Positions 41,923 through 52,883 of a DNA stretch of 64,000 bases are shown in pieces. This DNA is from Lucinisca nassula. Taxonomy: Eukaryota; Mollusca; Bivalvia; Lucinida; Lucinidae. The DNA lies in contig OY757011.1 in NCBI GenBank assembly GCA_963580285.1, positions 160,505,908 through 160,569,907 on the forward strand, written 5' to 3'. The notes under the pieces are model-generated. The model saw only the letters and a program-made list of their open reading frames with translations, had not been told where the DNA came from and did not search any database. Each line of letters starts with the position of its first letter. Position 1 is the stretch's first letter. Position numbers and translations under genes: made by a program.

Positions 41923-41999
41923 TTGACCCCTGTTGACATGGGAGACAAAAATACTTTTGCAGGAGTTGCCTCCCTTGAAGGTGTTCCCATTCCCCTTAA

Positions 42000-42244
42000 G
42001 AACTACAATCACAGCAATGGCATATCCTTCAATGGATTTCTGGTATATATGACAGTGATACATACCGTACACAACATGTGACATGTAATGTTCATTCATG
42101 ATTTATCTATAAAGTGTCAAGAAAAAAATGGCAGTAACTTAGTTTTGCTGGAGAAAAAAGTCAGCTGCCAGTATATCTTGATGCTTCAACCCTCGAGATG
42201 CCAGTCACAACAATCTGCTTTGTTGTCTGCTGGTTACTTTGAAA
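42000..42244. other. no recognisable gene or repeat
   Basis: Lies upstream of the first MCU exon and is presumably intron or 5' flank. No splice-bounded coding segment was seen. Confidence 0.3.
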
Positions 42245-42255
42245 GTCATTATTGC

Positions 42256-42323
42256 ATATGGTGTGGACCCAGATCAGACTGCTCCTAGGAGCAGTCTGAT
42301 CAGGGTCCACACTGTTTGCCTCT
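42256..42323. repeat. P3-type hairpin core only
   Basis: GTGTGGACCCAGATCAGACT, GCTCCTAGGAGC, AGTCTGATCAGGGTCCACAC, TGTTTGCC: an almost perfect hairpin without the P3 flanks, 120 bp upstream of an MCU exon. Confidence 0.8.
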
Positions 42324-42444
42324 ATGCAGAAATGTTTTTAAAAAGTTTGCAATAAACAGACAACGTTTTCAGATGGGATTTTCTTGGTATCTTGAGGGTA
42401 AAAGTTTTGCTTTGAAGTTTTATATTTAAATCTTTGTTTATTTC

Positions 42445-42523
42445 AGAAGTCACCGGCTCCAGTAGTTATTCAGTCTGTGCTGTGTCCCTGCAGTTCATTT
42501 TGTACGACAGTTTTACACAGATC
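42445..42523 (+). CDS. MCU: MCU exon (mature N-terminus, before the NTD)
   Basis: A 79-bp exon between the acceptor TTTGTTTATTTCAG and the donor CAG/GTAAATA. Reading from its first base gives 26 codons including SVLCPCSSFCTTVLHRS, and one base is left over (donor phase 1). That fits the phase-1 acceptor of the exon at 52131, and the join makes a Glu codon. The joined text lines up with the stretch just before the N-terminal domain of the animal mitochondrial calcium uniporter (human has a YCSTVV segment at this point). MCU is the pore subunit carrying Ca2+ across the inner mitochondrial membrane; this segment would follow the targeting peptide. The first exon was not found. Evidence is splice sites, phase match and moderate similarity. 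Confidence 0.72.
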
Positions 42524-42545
42524 AGGTAAATATCAGTTAACACCC

Positions 42546-42755
42546 TTAACCCATTTTGTACCGGAAACCCCAAAACGGGTACCCTGGTAAACAGTGCAGG
42601 CCCAGATCAGACGCCACAGGAAGCGGCATCTTATCCGGACCTACACTGTTTGCAAAATAAATTTTGAAGAAAACACCACTTGACAACCCTAAATTTTGAA
42701 ATGGGGTCTTGGTTTATATAAGAAGGAAGATTCCATTTGGTACAAAAAGGGTTAA
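42546..42755 (-). mobile_element. hairpin MITE family P2
   Basis: Flanked by TTAA. CCCATTTTGTACCGGAAACC at the left and GGTACAAAAAGGG at the right. The core is AACAGTGCAGGCCCAGATCA, GACGCCACAGGAAGCGGCAT, then GGACCTACACTGTTTGC. It starts 22 bases after the MCU donor site. Confidence 0.8.
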
Positions 42756-42770
42756 AGTAGTACTTAACAC

Positions 42771-42977
42771 CTATACTGCTGAATAAATTAATTTCGCTAC
42801 ACCCATTTCTGAATATCAAGCAATCAAAATACTTTATATATTGGATATAATGTATTCATTCAATTCACAAACAGTGATGATCCTGATCAGATGGCTTCTT
42901 TTTCAGAAGCCATCTGATCTGGATCTGCACTGTTTGCAAAGGTGGGGTTGTCGTCTTTAGCAGGATAAAGGGTAAAG
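42771..42977 (+). mobile_element. hairpin MITE family P1, diverged ends
   Basis: TATACTGCTGAATAAATTAA, CACACCCATTTCTGAATATC, the core GATCCTGATCAGATGGCTTC, AGAAGCCATCTGATCTGGAT, GCACTGTTTGC, and a close AGCAGGATAAAGGG. Confidence 0.7.
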
Positions 42978-43199
42978 GACCAGTGTAGACATCAAACAGA
43001 CCCAGCTGCTCAATAATCATGTGCGATATTTTGGTAAACCCTTTGGTGTCCATCCATATGGACTGTCATCTGCACTTCATTTCTGACTTCCATCCATTTT
43101 CTTCAAATTTGCATGTGTGTCAACTTTTTACCAAAGTAATGGTCCTTGTCAGTTCTGTACTCTATGGAAGATATGGATGAAAATAACTACACGTGGTTT
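42978..43199. other. intronic, nothing recognised
   Basis: Short single-copy stretch. Confidence 0.3.
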
Positions 43200-43495
43200 T
43201 GTTTCTTTGAATTGAGGTTTAACGTCCCCGTCAACACTAAAGGTCATATTGGAGATGTTGCTTCCAATTTTGTGGAACTTTTACCTGACATTGAGATGAA
43301 ATGACATCTCAAGCCCTGTCGCCCAATGAAACCAATAGGGTTTATAAGCACGGACGGTCCGACACTCGTACTGCTTTGCCTCGGCAGGCTTAGATCCTCC
43401 AAGGGGTTTACCAGTACTCGTGTGCGGGTCGGATTCAGCTCTGCGTGGAAGCATCTATTTCTTCAAGCCCCAACGGGCGGGGGCCGCCACATATG
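43200..43495 (-). mobile_element. SINE family S1, minus strand
   Basis: Minus-strand 5' end GCGGCCCCCGCCCGTTGGGG and 3' end GACGTTAAACCTCAATTC. An internal loss of CATGATGC-type sequence near 43455. Opposite orientation to the copy at 52515 beyond the next MCU exon. Confidence 0.8.
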
Positions 43496-43659
43496 GTTAG
43501 CATATGGGTAAGTAGCACCATTTTGGCCAAATGGGTTCTAGCTTGCAGCTCCTTTACAGAATAGAAATTCCTAATGAAATGTAAAATATGTAAAGCTCAC
43601 TAGAGGAAGCATGTTGTGACCATTTAAGAACTGTTAGTTCAGATTTTAGTATGTTCTTT

Positions 43660-43745
43660 AAAATAAAGGTATGCTGTGTGTACTCATTAGAAGCGCCACA
43701 TTCATGGGGTTCTAGTAGATTGTAATGAGTACAACATACGTTTTC
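43660..43745. repeat. palindromic MITE remnant
   Basis: TATGCTGTGTGTACTCATTA faces TAATGAGTACAACATACG. The same TGCTGTGTGTACTCATTAGA starts the palindrome that the hAT-like element at 20960 broke, so the two are related. Confidence 0.6.
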
Positions 43746-43787
43746 AAGATAAAATAAGAAATATCTCTCAAAAGTATCATCATTATT

Positions 43788-45936
43788 AGCTCACCTGTCA
43801 CGTAGTGACAAGGTGAGCTTTTGGGATCACTTTTTGTCCGTCGTCCGTCGTGCGTCCGTGCGTGCGTGCGTGCGTGCGTCCGTGCGTGCGTCCGTAAACT
43901 TTTCTTCAAACGACATCTCCTCCTAAACCACTGATCATATTTTGACCAAACTTCACAGGAATGATCCTTAGGTGGTCCCCTTTCAAAGTTGTTCAAATGG
44001 TTCCGGTCCGTTGCACATATAGGTCACAGTAGCCAAAAATAGATTTTTTTCACCGCAAACTTAAAAAATCTTCTTCTCTGAAACCACAAGGCCCAGGTCT
44101 TTGATATTTGGTATGAAGCTTCATCTAGTGGACCCCTACCAAGATTGTTCAAATTATAGTGCTGGGGCCAAAAATGCCCCCGCACGGGGGCCCTTTGGTT
44201 TTACATGGGCTTATATAGGGAAAATCTTTAAAAATCTTTTTCTCTGTAACCGCAAGGCCCAGGTCTTTGATATTTGGTATGAAGCTTCATCTAGTGGACC
44301 CCTACCAAGATTGTTCAAATTATAGTGCTGGAGCTAAAAATGCCCCCGCATGGGGGCCCTTTGGTTTTACACAGGCTTATATAGGGAAAATCTTGAAAAA
44401 TCTTCTTCTCTGAAACCGCAAGGCCCAGGTCTTTGATATTTGGTACGAAGCTTCATCTAGTGGACCCCTACCAAGATATTGTTCAAATTATAGTGCTGGG
44501 GCCAAAAATGCCCCCGCACGGGGGCCCTTTGGTTTTACATGGGCTTATAGGGAAAATCTTTAAAAATCTTCTTCTCTGAAACCGCAAGGCCCAGGTCTTT
44601 GATATTTGGTATGAAGCTTTATCTAGTGAACCCCTACCAAGATTGTTCAAATTATAGTGCTGGATCTAAAAATGCCCCCGCACGGGGGCCCTTTGGTTTT
44701 ACATGGGCTTATATAGGGAAAATCTTGAAAAATCTTCTTCTCTGAAACCGCAAGGCCCAGGTCTTTGATATTTGGTATGAAGCTTCATCTAGTGGACCCC
44801 TACCAAGATTGTTCAAATTATCGTGCTGGGGCCAAAAATGCCTCCGCACCAGGGCCCTTTTGTTTTACATAGGCTTATATAGGGAAAATCTTGAAAAATC
44901 TTCTTCTCTGAAACTGCAAGGCCCAGGTCTTTGATATTTGGTATGAAGCTTCATCTAGTGGACCCCTACCAAGATTGTTCAAATTATAGTGCTGGATCTA
45001 AAAATGCCCCCGCACGGGGGCCCTTTGGTTTTACATGGGCTTATATAGGGAAAATCTTTAAAAATCTTCTTCTCTGAAACCGCAAGGCCCAGGTCTTTGA
45101 TATTTGGTATGAAGCTTCATCTAGTGGACCCCTACCAAGATTATTCAAATTATAGTGCTGGGGCCAAAAATGCCCCCGCACCAGGGCCCTTTTGTTTTAC
45201 ATAGGCTTATATAGCGAAAATCTTGAAAAATCTTCTTCTCTGAAACTGCAAGGCCCAGGTCTTTGATATTTGGTATGAAGCTTCATCTTGTGGACCTTTA
45301 CCAAGATTGTTCAAATTATAGCCCTGGGGCCAAACATGCCCCCGCTCCGGGGCCCTTTGGTTTTACATAGACGTATATAGGGAAAATCTTGAAAAATCTT
45401 CTTCTTTGAAACCACAAGGCTTAGGTCTTCGATATTTGTTATGAAGCTTCAGCTGGTGGACCTCTATAAAGATTGTTCAAATTATAGCCCTGAGACCAAA
45501 AATGCCTCCGCCATGTGGCCCTTTGGTTTTACATAGATTTATATAGGGAAAATCTTTAAAAATCATCTTCTCTGAAACACAAGGCTTAGGTCTTTGATGT
45601 TTTGTTATGAAGCTTTGTCTTGATGACCTTTATCAAGATTGTTCAAATTATAGCCCAGGGGCTAAAAATGCCCCTGCTCCGGGGCCCTTTGGTTTAACAT
45701 AGACTTATATAGGGAAAATCTTGTTTTACATAGACTTCTATATGCAGGGTAAACCTTTAAAATCTTCTTCTCTGAAACCAGAAAGCCCAGGTCGTTCATA
45801 TTCGATATGAAGCTTCATCTTGATCTCTACCAAGATTGTTCAGATTATAGCCCTGGGGCCAAAATTGACCCTGCCCGGGGCCCACTTGTTATACATTGGA
45901 TCAGGTGAGCGAACCAGGGCCCTCTGGGCCCTCTTG
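43788..45936 (+). mobile_element. HLE family A element, copy A3 (longest array)
   Basis: Complete: AGCTCACCTGTCAC with AGTGACAAGGTGAGCT hairpin, a GTGCGTGCGTGCGTCC lead, and about eleven 166-bp monomers (GTCTTTGATATTTGG-type landmark from 44098 to about 45590 and a last variant near 45790). It ends CAGGTGAGCGAACC, AGGGCCCTCTGGGCCCT, CTTG. Monomers nearest the 3' end are the most diverged and correspond in order to the 3' monomers of A1. Confidence 0.85.
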
Positions 45937-45974
45937 TCATGATATCTGTAGTTATGGCACAAATTCTCTTTAGA

Positions 45975-46202
45975 ATAACCCTTTATGTACCGGAAACCCC
46001 AAAACGGGTATTTGGCAAACAGTGCAGGCCCAGATCAGATGCCGCAGAATGCGGCATCTGATCAGGGCCTACACTGTTCGCAAAAAGTTCTGGCATTTTC
46101 CAAATAAATTTTGAAGAAAACACAACCTGACACCCCTAATTTTGAAATGGACTCCTGCTGTATTATATTATAAGAAAGAGCATTTGGTATAAAAAGGGTT
46201 AA
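45975..46202 (-). mobile_element. hairpin MITE family P2
   Basis: GTACCGGAAACCCCAAAACG on the left. The core is GCCCAGATCAGATGCCGCAG, AATGCGGCATCTGATCAGGG, CCTACACTGTTCGC. GGTATAAAAAGGGTTAA on the right. Confidence 0.8.
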
Positions 46203-46733
46203 AAACTGATTCGAATGGGGCATTACTGTTGGCACCATCAAAGTTTTACTGTGATATGGCACAGGTTGATATGACAGTCCTATAAAATCAATTTAGTAAT
46301 ATCCTAGGTGTTTAATATCTCAGTATTGTAAAAGAGTTAATAAAATAATGCTCACTTGGGGAACATCATTAATTCTGCAGGAGACTTTGTCAATATATTT
46401 GGCCAGCACATGACAAAGCCTACAAGAAAACCTGTTGGACTTGCGAAAGTGATCAATGTTGTCAATGTTTGCATGAGCCGTGTTAAGTTTCTGGGCTATC
46501 CAACAAACAACCAAACGCTGGCCAAACTGGCTAGATGCACGTCCACACTGGACATACAGGTGTTCTTGTTGGTTTTTCATGTGCTGTCTCATTATAGTTC
46601 TCTAAACCCTTGGGTTTCATTGCTGATAGCATCCAGTAGGTACACTACAACCTATTGTTGGGGTCCAAATCAGAAACCATGTTTGCTAAGCAACTGTAGA
46701 TATCAAAACAAAAATGTGTTGACTACAAAGAAA
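46203..46733. other. intronic, no recognised feature
   Basis: Both strands have an open stretch here (plus 46356-46778, minus 46320-46592), but neither shows a domain, splice context or repeat match. The plus one ends in the AAT tail of the next SINE. The longest unexplained open frame of the window, kept as unsupported. Confidence 0.35.
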
Positions 46734-46735
46734 AA

Positions 46736-46975
46736 TGATAATGATAATAATAATAATAATAATCAACCTTATTTATAGAGGGTAACACATTTAGTAAACT
46801 AGTACTAATCTTCCATGTGGCCCTCTTTTCCTGGGTATAAACCAGTACTTAGCAATGTGAATAAAGTCTATTGCTCAAGGAAACAACACTTGCAGCTCGT
46901 GGGGTTCGAACCCGGTACCTCTCGATCCCGAGGCCGATACTTTACCACTGCACCACAGCGCTCCACTGGCCTTAA
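46736..46975 (-). mobile_element. tRNA-derived SINE family S5 (V-SINE-like)
   Basis: On the minus strand: head GCGCTGTGGTGCAGTGGTAA (box A) and CCGGGTTCGAACCCC (box B), then TTTCCTTGAGCAATAGAC, TTTATTCACATTGCTAAG, then AGAGGGCCACATGGAAG, GTGTTACCCTCTATAAA and an ATT repeat tail. The order resembles molluscan V-SINEs such as RUDI, by recollection. The last 65 bp match the tail of the LINE at 29731. Confidence 0.75.
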
Positions 46976-47089
46976 GGTAAATGATCATGTATGGTCATTT
47001 TTTCTATATCTATACATTTTCTATATCTATACATTTTGGCTTGCTCCCAAAGAGCTTATAGTATATTCTGTGCTTGGTTGTCAGTTATT

Positions 47090-49078
47090 AGCTCATCTGA
47101 GCACTTCGTGCTCATGGTGAGCTATTGTGATAGGTCAATGTCCGTCGTGTGTCGTGTGGCGTCAACAATTTGCTTTAAATGCTAACTCCTCCTTAACCCT
47201 TGAGCCAATTTCAATAAAACTTCATAGGAATATTGCTGAGGTGACCCTCTACAAAAATAGCTAAAATTGTTCTGCTCTGCTGAGCAAGATGGCCACCAGA
47301 GCTAAAAATAGAAAAATCCTTAAACGACAACTTCTCCTGTACCTTAAGGCCAATGTTATTCAAACTTTATAGGAATGTTGCTTAGGTGACCCTCTGCCAA
47401 AATAGCTAAAATGTTTCCGCTCCAGTGAACAAAATGGCTGCCAGAACATCAACTCCTCCTGTACCCTTGGGCCAAATTTATTCAAGCTTCATAGGAATGT
47501 TGCTTAGGTGACCCTCTACTAAAATAGCTAAAATGGTATTGCTCTGATGAGCAAAATGGCCACCATAGCTCAAAATAGAAAAACATCGTAAATTTGCTTC
47601 AAACACAAACTCCTCCTCAACCCTTGGGCCAATTTGATTCAAACTTCACAGGAATGTTGCCCAAATCACTCCCAACCACAATAGCTAAAATCTTTGTGCT
47701 CTGACAAACAAGATGGCCACCAGAGCTAAAAATAGAAAAAATCTTTAAACGACAACTCCTCCTGTACCCTTATTCAAACTTCATAGGAATGTTGCTTAGG
47801 TGACTATCTACCAAAATAGCTGAAAAGGTTCTGCTCTGATGTGCAAAATGGCCACTATAGCTAAAAATAGAAAAACATCGTAAATTTGCTTCATACACGA
47901 ACTCCTCCTTAACCCTTGGGCCAATTTGATTCGAACTTCACAGGAATGTTATGTAGGTGACTCCCTGAAGAAAAAGCTAAAATCATTCCGCTTTGATTAA
48001 CAAGATGGCCGCCAGAGCTAAAAATAGAAAAATTCTTCAAACTACTACTCCTCCTTTACCCTTGGGCCAATTTCATTCAAACTTCATAGGAATGCTGCTT
48101 AGATGACCCACTTCCAAAATAGCTAAAATGTTTTCGCTCTGATGAGCAAAATGGCCGCCATAGCTAAAAACAGAAAAACTTTGTAAATTTACATCAAAAC
48201 GCGAACTCCTCCTAAACCCTTGGGCCAGTTTGATTCAAACTTCACAGGAATGTTAGTTAGGTAACTCCCTACCAACATAGCTAAAATCGTTCAACGCGGC
48301 AAACAAGATGGCCACCAGAGCATAAAAATAGAAAAAAATCTTCAAACGACAACTCCTCCTTACCCCTTGGGCCAATTTGAATCAAACTTCACAGGAATAT
48401 TATGTCGTTGACTCCCTACCAAAATGGGTAAAATTGTTCCACTCTGGCTAACAAGATGGCCGCCAGAGTTAAAAATAGAAAAATTCTTCAAACGACAATT
48501 CCTCCTTTCCCCTTGGGCCAATTTGATTCAAACTTCACAGGAATATTATGTCGTTGACCCTCTACCATATTCAATCCCGCTCCGATGAACAAAATGGCCA
48601 CCAGAGCTAAAATAGAAAAACATTTTAAATTTGCTTCAAACTTCACAGGAATGTTGCCCAGGTGACTCCCTACCAAAATAGTTAAAATCATTCCACGTTG
48701 ATAAAAAAGATGGCCACCAGGGCTAAAAATAGAAAAAAATCTTCAAACTACAACTCCTCCTGTACCCTTGGGCCAATTACATTCAAACTTCTTAGGAATG
48801 TTGCTTAGATGACTCTCTACCAAAATAGCTAAAATGGTCTCACTCCTATGAACAATATGGCTGCCAGCACTAAAAATAAAAAACATTGTAAATTTGCTTC
48901 AAATGCGAACTCTTCCTAAACCCTTGGGTCAATTTGATTCAAACTTCAAAGGAATGTTGCCTAGGTGACACCCTACCAAAATAGCTAAGATCGTTAGATG
49001 GCCACCAGAGCTAAAAATAGAATGTACTAGAGACAGTGACATTCAGGTGAGCTAATCGGGGCCCTCTGGGCCCTCTTG
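47090..49078 (+). mobile_element. HLE family F element
   Basis: Starts AGCTCATCTGAGC with hairpin GAGCACTTCGTGCTC, lead GTCCGTCGTGTGTCGTGTGG, and about a dozen units of roughly 145 bp: ACTCCTCCTNNACCCTTGGG, CCAATTTGATTCAAACTTCA, CAGGAATGTT and AAGATGGCCNCCAGAGCTAA. It ends ATTCAGGTGAGCTAATC, hairpin GGGCCCTCTGGGCCC, TCTTG. The reversed unit at 10752 belongs here. Confidence 0.8.
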
Positions 49079-49440
49079 TCATCATCTGTATCGTCAACAT
49101 TTTCAAATGACAGCAACTCTGAAACTACTCGGCCATGTATAGCCTCCATCCAGAAGGGTAACAAAAGTTTGTTTGTAAGAACTGGTAACAAAAGTTTGTT
49201 TGTAAGGACTGGGTCACATGACCAGGATGGCTGCCATACCCATATATGGTAAAAACCTTTAAAAATCTTCTCAGGACCTAAATGGCTGATGACATTGAAA
49301 CTTGGTATGCATTTGGGACTAGGGGGCTCTACCAAGTTTGAAAGTTTGTTTATGTCAAGGTAAAATTTGGTCACTTATACATTTGTATTGAGAAAAGGCA
49401 AATCAGTAGAATTTTCTGATTCTGTTGTACTCTGTGCCAT
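49079..49440 (+). repeat. HLE family G array fragment
   Basis: GGACTGGGTCACATGACCAG, ATGGCTGCCATACCC, ATATATGGTAAAAACC and GGTAAAATTTGGTCACTTAT. A 23-bp local duplication (AACAAAAGTTTGTTTGTAAG at 49162 and 49188). Confidence 0.65.
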
Positions 49441-49444
49441 CAGA

Positions 49445-51025
49445 TTGCACGACCCGCAGAAAAAGCGACCGACTGAATTGCACGACCCGCAGAAAAAGCG
49501 ACCGACTGAAGTCGGTTGATTTCCTAGAGTGCCCTCAAATCACCGTGTCATTCTGTCATTCTGTCAATCTGTCAGTCTGTCTGTCCGTCCGTAACCCGTT
49601 TGTGAAAATTGGTGATAGTGACTTAACCTCTTGGAATATCTAAACAATTTTTGGCATACTGATAGATATCAATGAGATCTAACCAATGAACTTGCGAAAT
49701 ATTACATTCCATTTAGTATAGCCTCGCCGAGGCAAAAAATGTGAAAATTTTCAAACTGCTTCTCCTCGGAAACCGTTGGGCCGATTGAAGTCAAATTTCA
49801 TATGGAGCCTCCATGTGAAGGGGGAAACCAAAATTTGCTCATGGGGTCCAGGTCACATGACCAAAATGGCCGCCAAGCCATATATGGTCTGTCTGTCTGT
49901 CCGCCCGTAACCCGTTTGCGAAAATTGGTGATAGTGACTTAACCGCTTGGAATATTTAAACAATTTTTGGCATACTGATAGATATCAATGAGATCTAACC
50001 ATTGAACTTGCGAAATATTACATTCCATTTAGTATAGCCTCGCCGAGGCGAAAAATGTGAAAATTTTCAAAATTTTCGAACTGTTTCTCCTCGGAAACCG
50101 TTGGGCTGATTGAAGTCAAATTTCATATGGAGCCTCTATGGGATGGGGGAAACCAAAATTTGCTCATGGGGTCTAGGTTACATGACCAAAATGGCCGCCA
50201 AGCCATATATGGTAAAAACCCTTCAAAAATAGTCTTCTCGAGAACCACTGGGCAGATTTCCACGAAACTTGATAAATAGCATCTGGGACACAGACCAATC
50301 ATAAATTGCTAAAATGGTGACCCTGGGTTGATCTTGACCTTCTTTGTGCCTAGGTCAAACTTTGACACATATGCTTTTGTATTGGAAAGGTGAGAATGCA
50401 TTTTATCCTGCAAACGATTTAGAATACAGTACTAAAGTAATGAGATCTAACCAATGAACTTGCGAAATATTACATTCCGGCCGAGGCGAAAAATGTGAAA
50501 ATTTTCGAACTGCTTCTCCTCGGAAACGGTTAGGTCGATTGAAGTCAAATTTCATATGGAGCCTCTATGGGATGGGGGAAACCAAAATTTGCTCATGGGG
50601 TCCAGGTCAAATGACCAAAATGGCCGCCAAGCCATATATTGTAAAAAGCCTTCAAAAATAGTCTTCTCCAGAACCACTGGGCAGATTTCCACAAAACTTG
50701 ATAAATAGCATCTGGGACGTAGGCCCATCATAAATTGATAACATGGTGACCCTTGGTTGACCTTGACCTTCTTTGTGCCTAGGTCAAACTTTGACACATA
50801 TGCTTTTGTATTGGAAAAGAGAGAATGCATTTTATCCTGCAAACGATTCAGAATACAGTACTAAAGTATAAGATATATTTTTGCTCCTTACGATAAGGTG
50901 CATTTATTGGGGGAACAGTTTTAGGTCCAAGTCACATGACCAAAATGGCTGCCATACCCATATATGGTAACACTCATAAAGCTAAAAGCATCCGACGGGT
51001 CGTGCACTTCAGCTGAAGCACTGGT
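49445..51025 (+). mobile_element. HLE family H element, copy H1
   Basis: Starts TTGCACGACCCGCAGAAAAA with hairpin CCGACTGAAGTCGG. The first 36 bp are duplicated in tandem. Units of about 320 bp carry AAAATTGGTGATAGTGAC, GCCTCGCCGAGGC, TCACATGACCAAAATGGCCG and CCATATATGG. It ends GACGGGTCGTGC, hairpin CTTCAGCTGAAG, CACTGGT; the GGGTCGTGC inverts the 5' GCACGACCC. Confidence 0.8.
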
Positions 51026-51059
51026 TTGATAATTGTATTCATTTGAACGAAAGTTTATC

Positions 51060-51438
<379 letters not shown>

Positions 51439-51494
51439 AAGTTTATCAATTCCAAAAGTCAATCTCATTTACTGAATCACTAAATTGGCAAAAT

Positions 51495-51590
51495 GTGAAG
51501 GCCCATTCTTCAGCATCTGATCTGGGCCTGAACTGTTTGTCAATGTCTCATTTTGGGGTTTCCCATAGAAATGACCACCTGAAAAGGGTA
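51495..51590 (+). repeat. P2 MITE right-half fragment
   Basis: TTCAGCATCTGATCTGGGCC, TGAACTGTTTGTC and TTTTGGGGTTTCCCA keep the order of the P2 right half. Confidence 0.45.
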
Positions 51591-51644
51591 ATTAATGACT
51601 CCACATAATAGCATGTGCAGCCACTAAATATTACAGGCCTCGGA

Positions 51645-51750
51645 AAGAATGAGATCTGTACTGGTTAACTGCTCAGGAAAAATTAGGTCAGATGAACTGA
51701 CAGGCTCAAATTGTTCTAAATAGTGTTGACTGGGCCGTTTAACATTTGAA
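51645..51750 (+). mobile_element. SINE S2, 3' fragment, diverged
   Basis: GAAAGAATGAGATCTGTACT, GGTTAACTGCTCAGG, AACTGACAGGCTCAAA and AATAGTGTTGACTGGGCCGT. Confidence 0.55.
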
Positions 51751-51830
51751 GCATGTAAATTGGAAAATTTTATGGGCCCTTTCCGCATGTGTCAGGCTAT
51801 CAGCTCAATTGAAACTGCACAGTTTTGTTG

Positions 51831-52024
51831 TTAACCCCTTTTGTACCAAATGGAATGCTCCACCTTATAAATAGCAGTAGTTCATTGCAAAATTTAGGGG
51901 TGTCAGGTTGTGTTTTCTTCAAATTTGTTTGGAAGATGGCTGATCTTTTTGCAGACAGTGTAGGCCCTGCTTGTACTGTTTGCCAGGGTACCCATTTTGG
52001 GGTTTCCAGTACAAAATGGGTTAA
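51831..52024 (+). mobile_element. hairpin MITE family P2, plus orientation
   Basis: TTAACCCCTTTTGTACCAAA at the left and GGTTTCCAGTACAAAATGGG, TTAA at the right. The core hairpin is partly deleted (GTGTAGGCCCTGC, TTGTACTGTTTGCC). It ends 106 bases before the MCU exon. Confidence 0.8.
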
Positions 52025-52130
52025 AATTGCAAAGAGCTGAAATTGTTGTTGTTGCTGCAGCTGCTGATGATAATGATCATACCGAGGATTAAAGATGATA
52101 ATAATGATTTTTTTACTGTCTTAATTTCAG

Positions 52131-52301
52131 AAGTGAATGTGGAGTATAGAGATGGATTGTCCGTGTTCTCAGTGCCTTTGCCTTCTAGGAAGGAGTCTTG
52201 TGAATTTGTCCTCAAACCAGTCTCTCACACTGTCAAAGACTTTGTTAGATTTTTACAAGAAGAAGATAAGGGTATTGACAGGGCAGCTATATATACTGAT
52301 G
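52131..52301 (+). CDS. MCU: MCU exon (N-terminal domain)
   Basis: 171-bp exon with acceptor TTAATTTCAG and donor GATG/GTGAGT, phase 1 at both ends. It reads VNVEYRDGLSVFSVPLPSRK, ESCEFVLKPVSHTVKDFVRF, LQEEDKGIDRAAIYTD and the first base of a Gly. This aligns without gaps to the start of the MCU N-terminal domain, with LPSR, LKP and the LQEEDxGI core invariant. The Ser and Cys in PSRKESC correspond by alignment to human Ser92 (reported phosphorylation site) and Cys97 (reported redox site). The domain lies in the matrix and influences uniporter assembly; the pore helices and DIME motif would be encoded downstream, outside the window. A vertebrate-type MCUB paralogue is less likely but not excluded. 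Confidence 0.92.
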
Positions 52302-52514
52302 GTGAGTGGAATGTTGCGATCAAAAGCATGCAAAACTCTTTATAACACTGGTTTGGATAAGTTGTATCCCTTATACTGTTGAATTTGAGTGGTTTGATCA
52401 CCTTTGAGACCATATAAATTAGTTTGAGATATGGATAGTTTGAGTCTCAGGATGAATTAAGGGTATCTTTTCAATGTGCTCTAAAATAAAGTTATATTGT
52501 TTTAATGCATTAGT

Positions 52515-52808
52515 GGGCCCCCACCCATCGGGGCTTCAAGAAATAAATTGGCTGCATGAAGCGACCACGTAGAGCTGAAACCAACCACACAAAAGTACTG
52601 GTAAACTGCTTAGAAGATCTAAGCCTGCCCATGCAAATGGGTTCGAGTCAGACTGTCCATGCTTATATATCCTATTGGTTTCATTGGGCGACAGGGCTTG
52701 AGATGACATTTCATCTCATTGTCAGGTAAAAGTCCCACAAAATTGGAAACAAGTCTCCAAAATGACCTATACATTGTTGACGGAAGCTTTAAACTTCAAA
52801 CAAAATAA
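52515..52808 (+). mobile_element. SINE family S1
   Basis: GGGCCCCCACCCATCGGGGC start and a GGAAGCTTTAAACTTCAAAC end. Lies 214 bases after the MCU exon, inverted relative to the S1 at 43200. Confidence 0.8.
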
Positions 52809-52883
52809 ATGCATTAGAATTGCCATGTACAAATATAATGTTTGTTTCGCTAGGTCAACAGTGTTATTCAACAGAATCCATAA

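Larger units (their letters stand above)
41593..41995. mobile_element. TTAA-type MITE with 16-20 bp TIRs
   Basis: Flanked by TTAA (41589-41592 and 41996-41999). Ends GGGGAATGGGAACTCC and GGTGTTCCCATTCCCC are inverted with one mismatch. A TTAA target points to the piggyBac or Kolobok superfamily. It contains a smaller MITE and a central palindrome. Confidence 0.75.
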
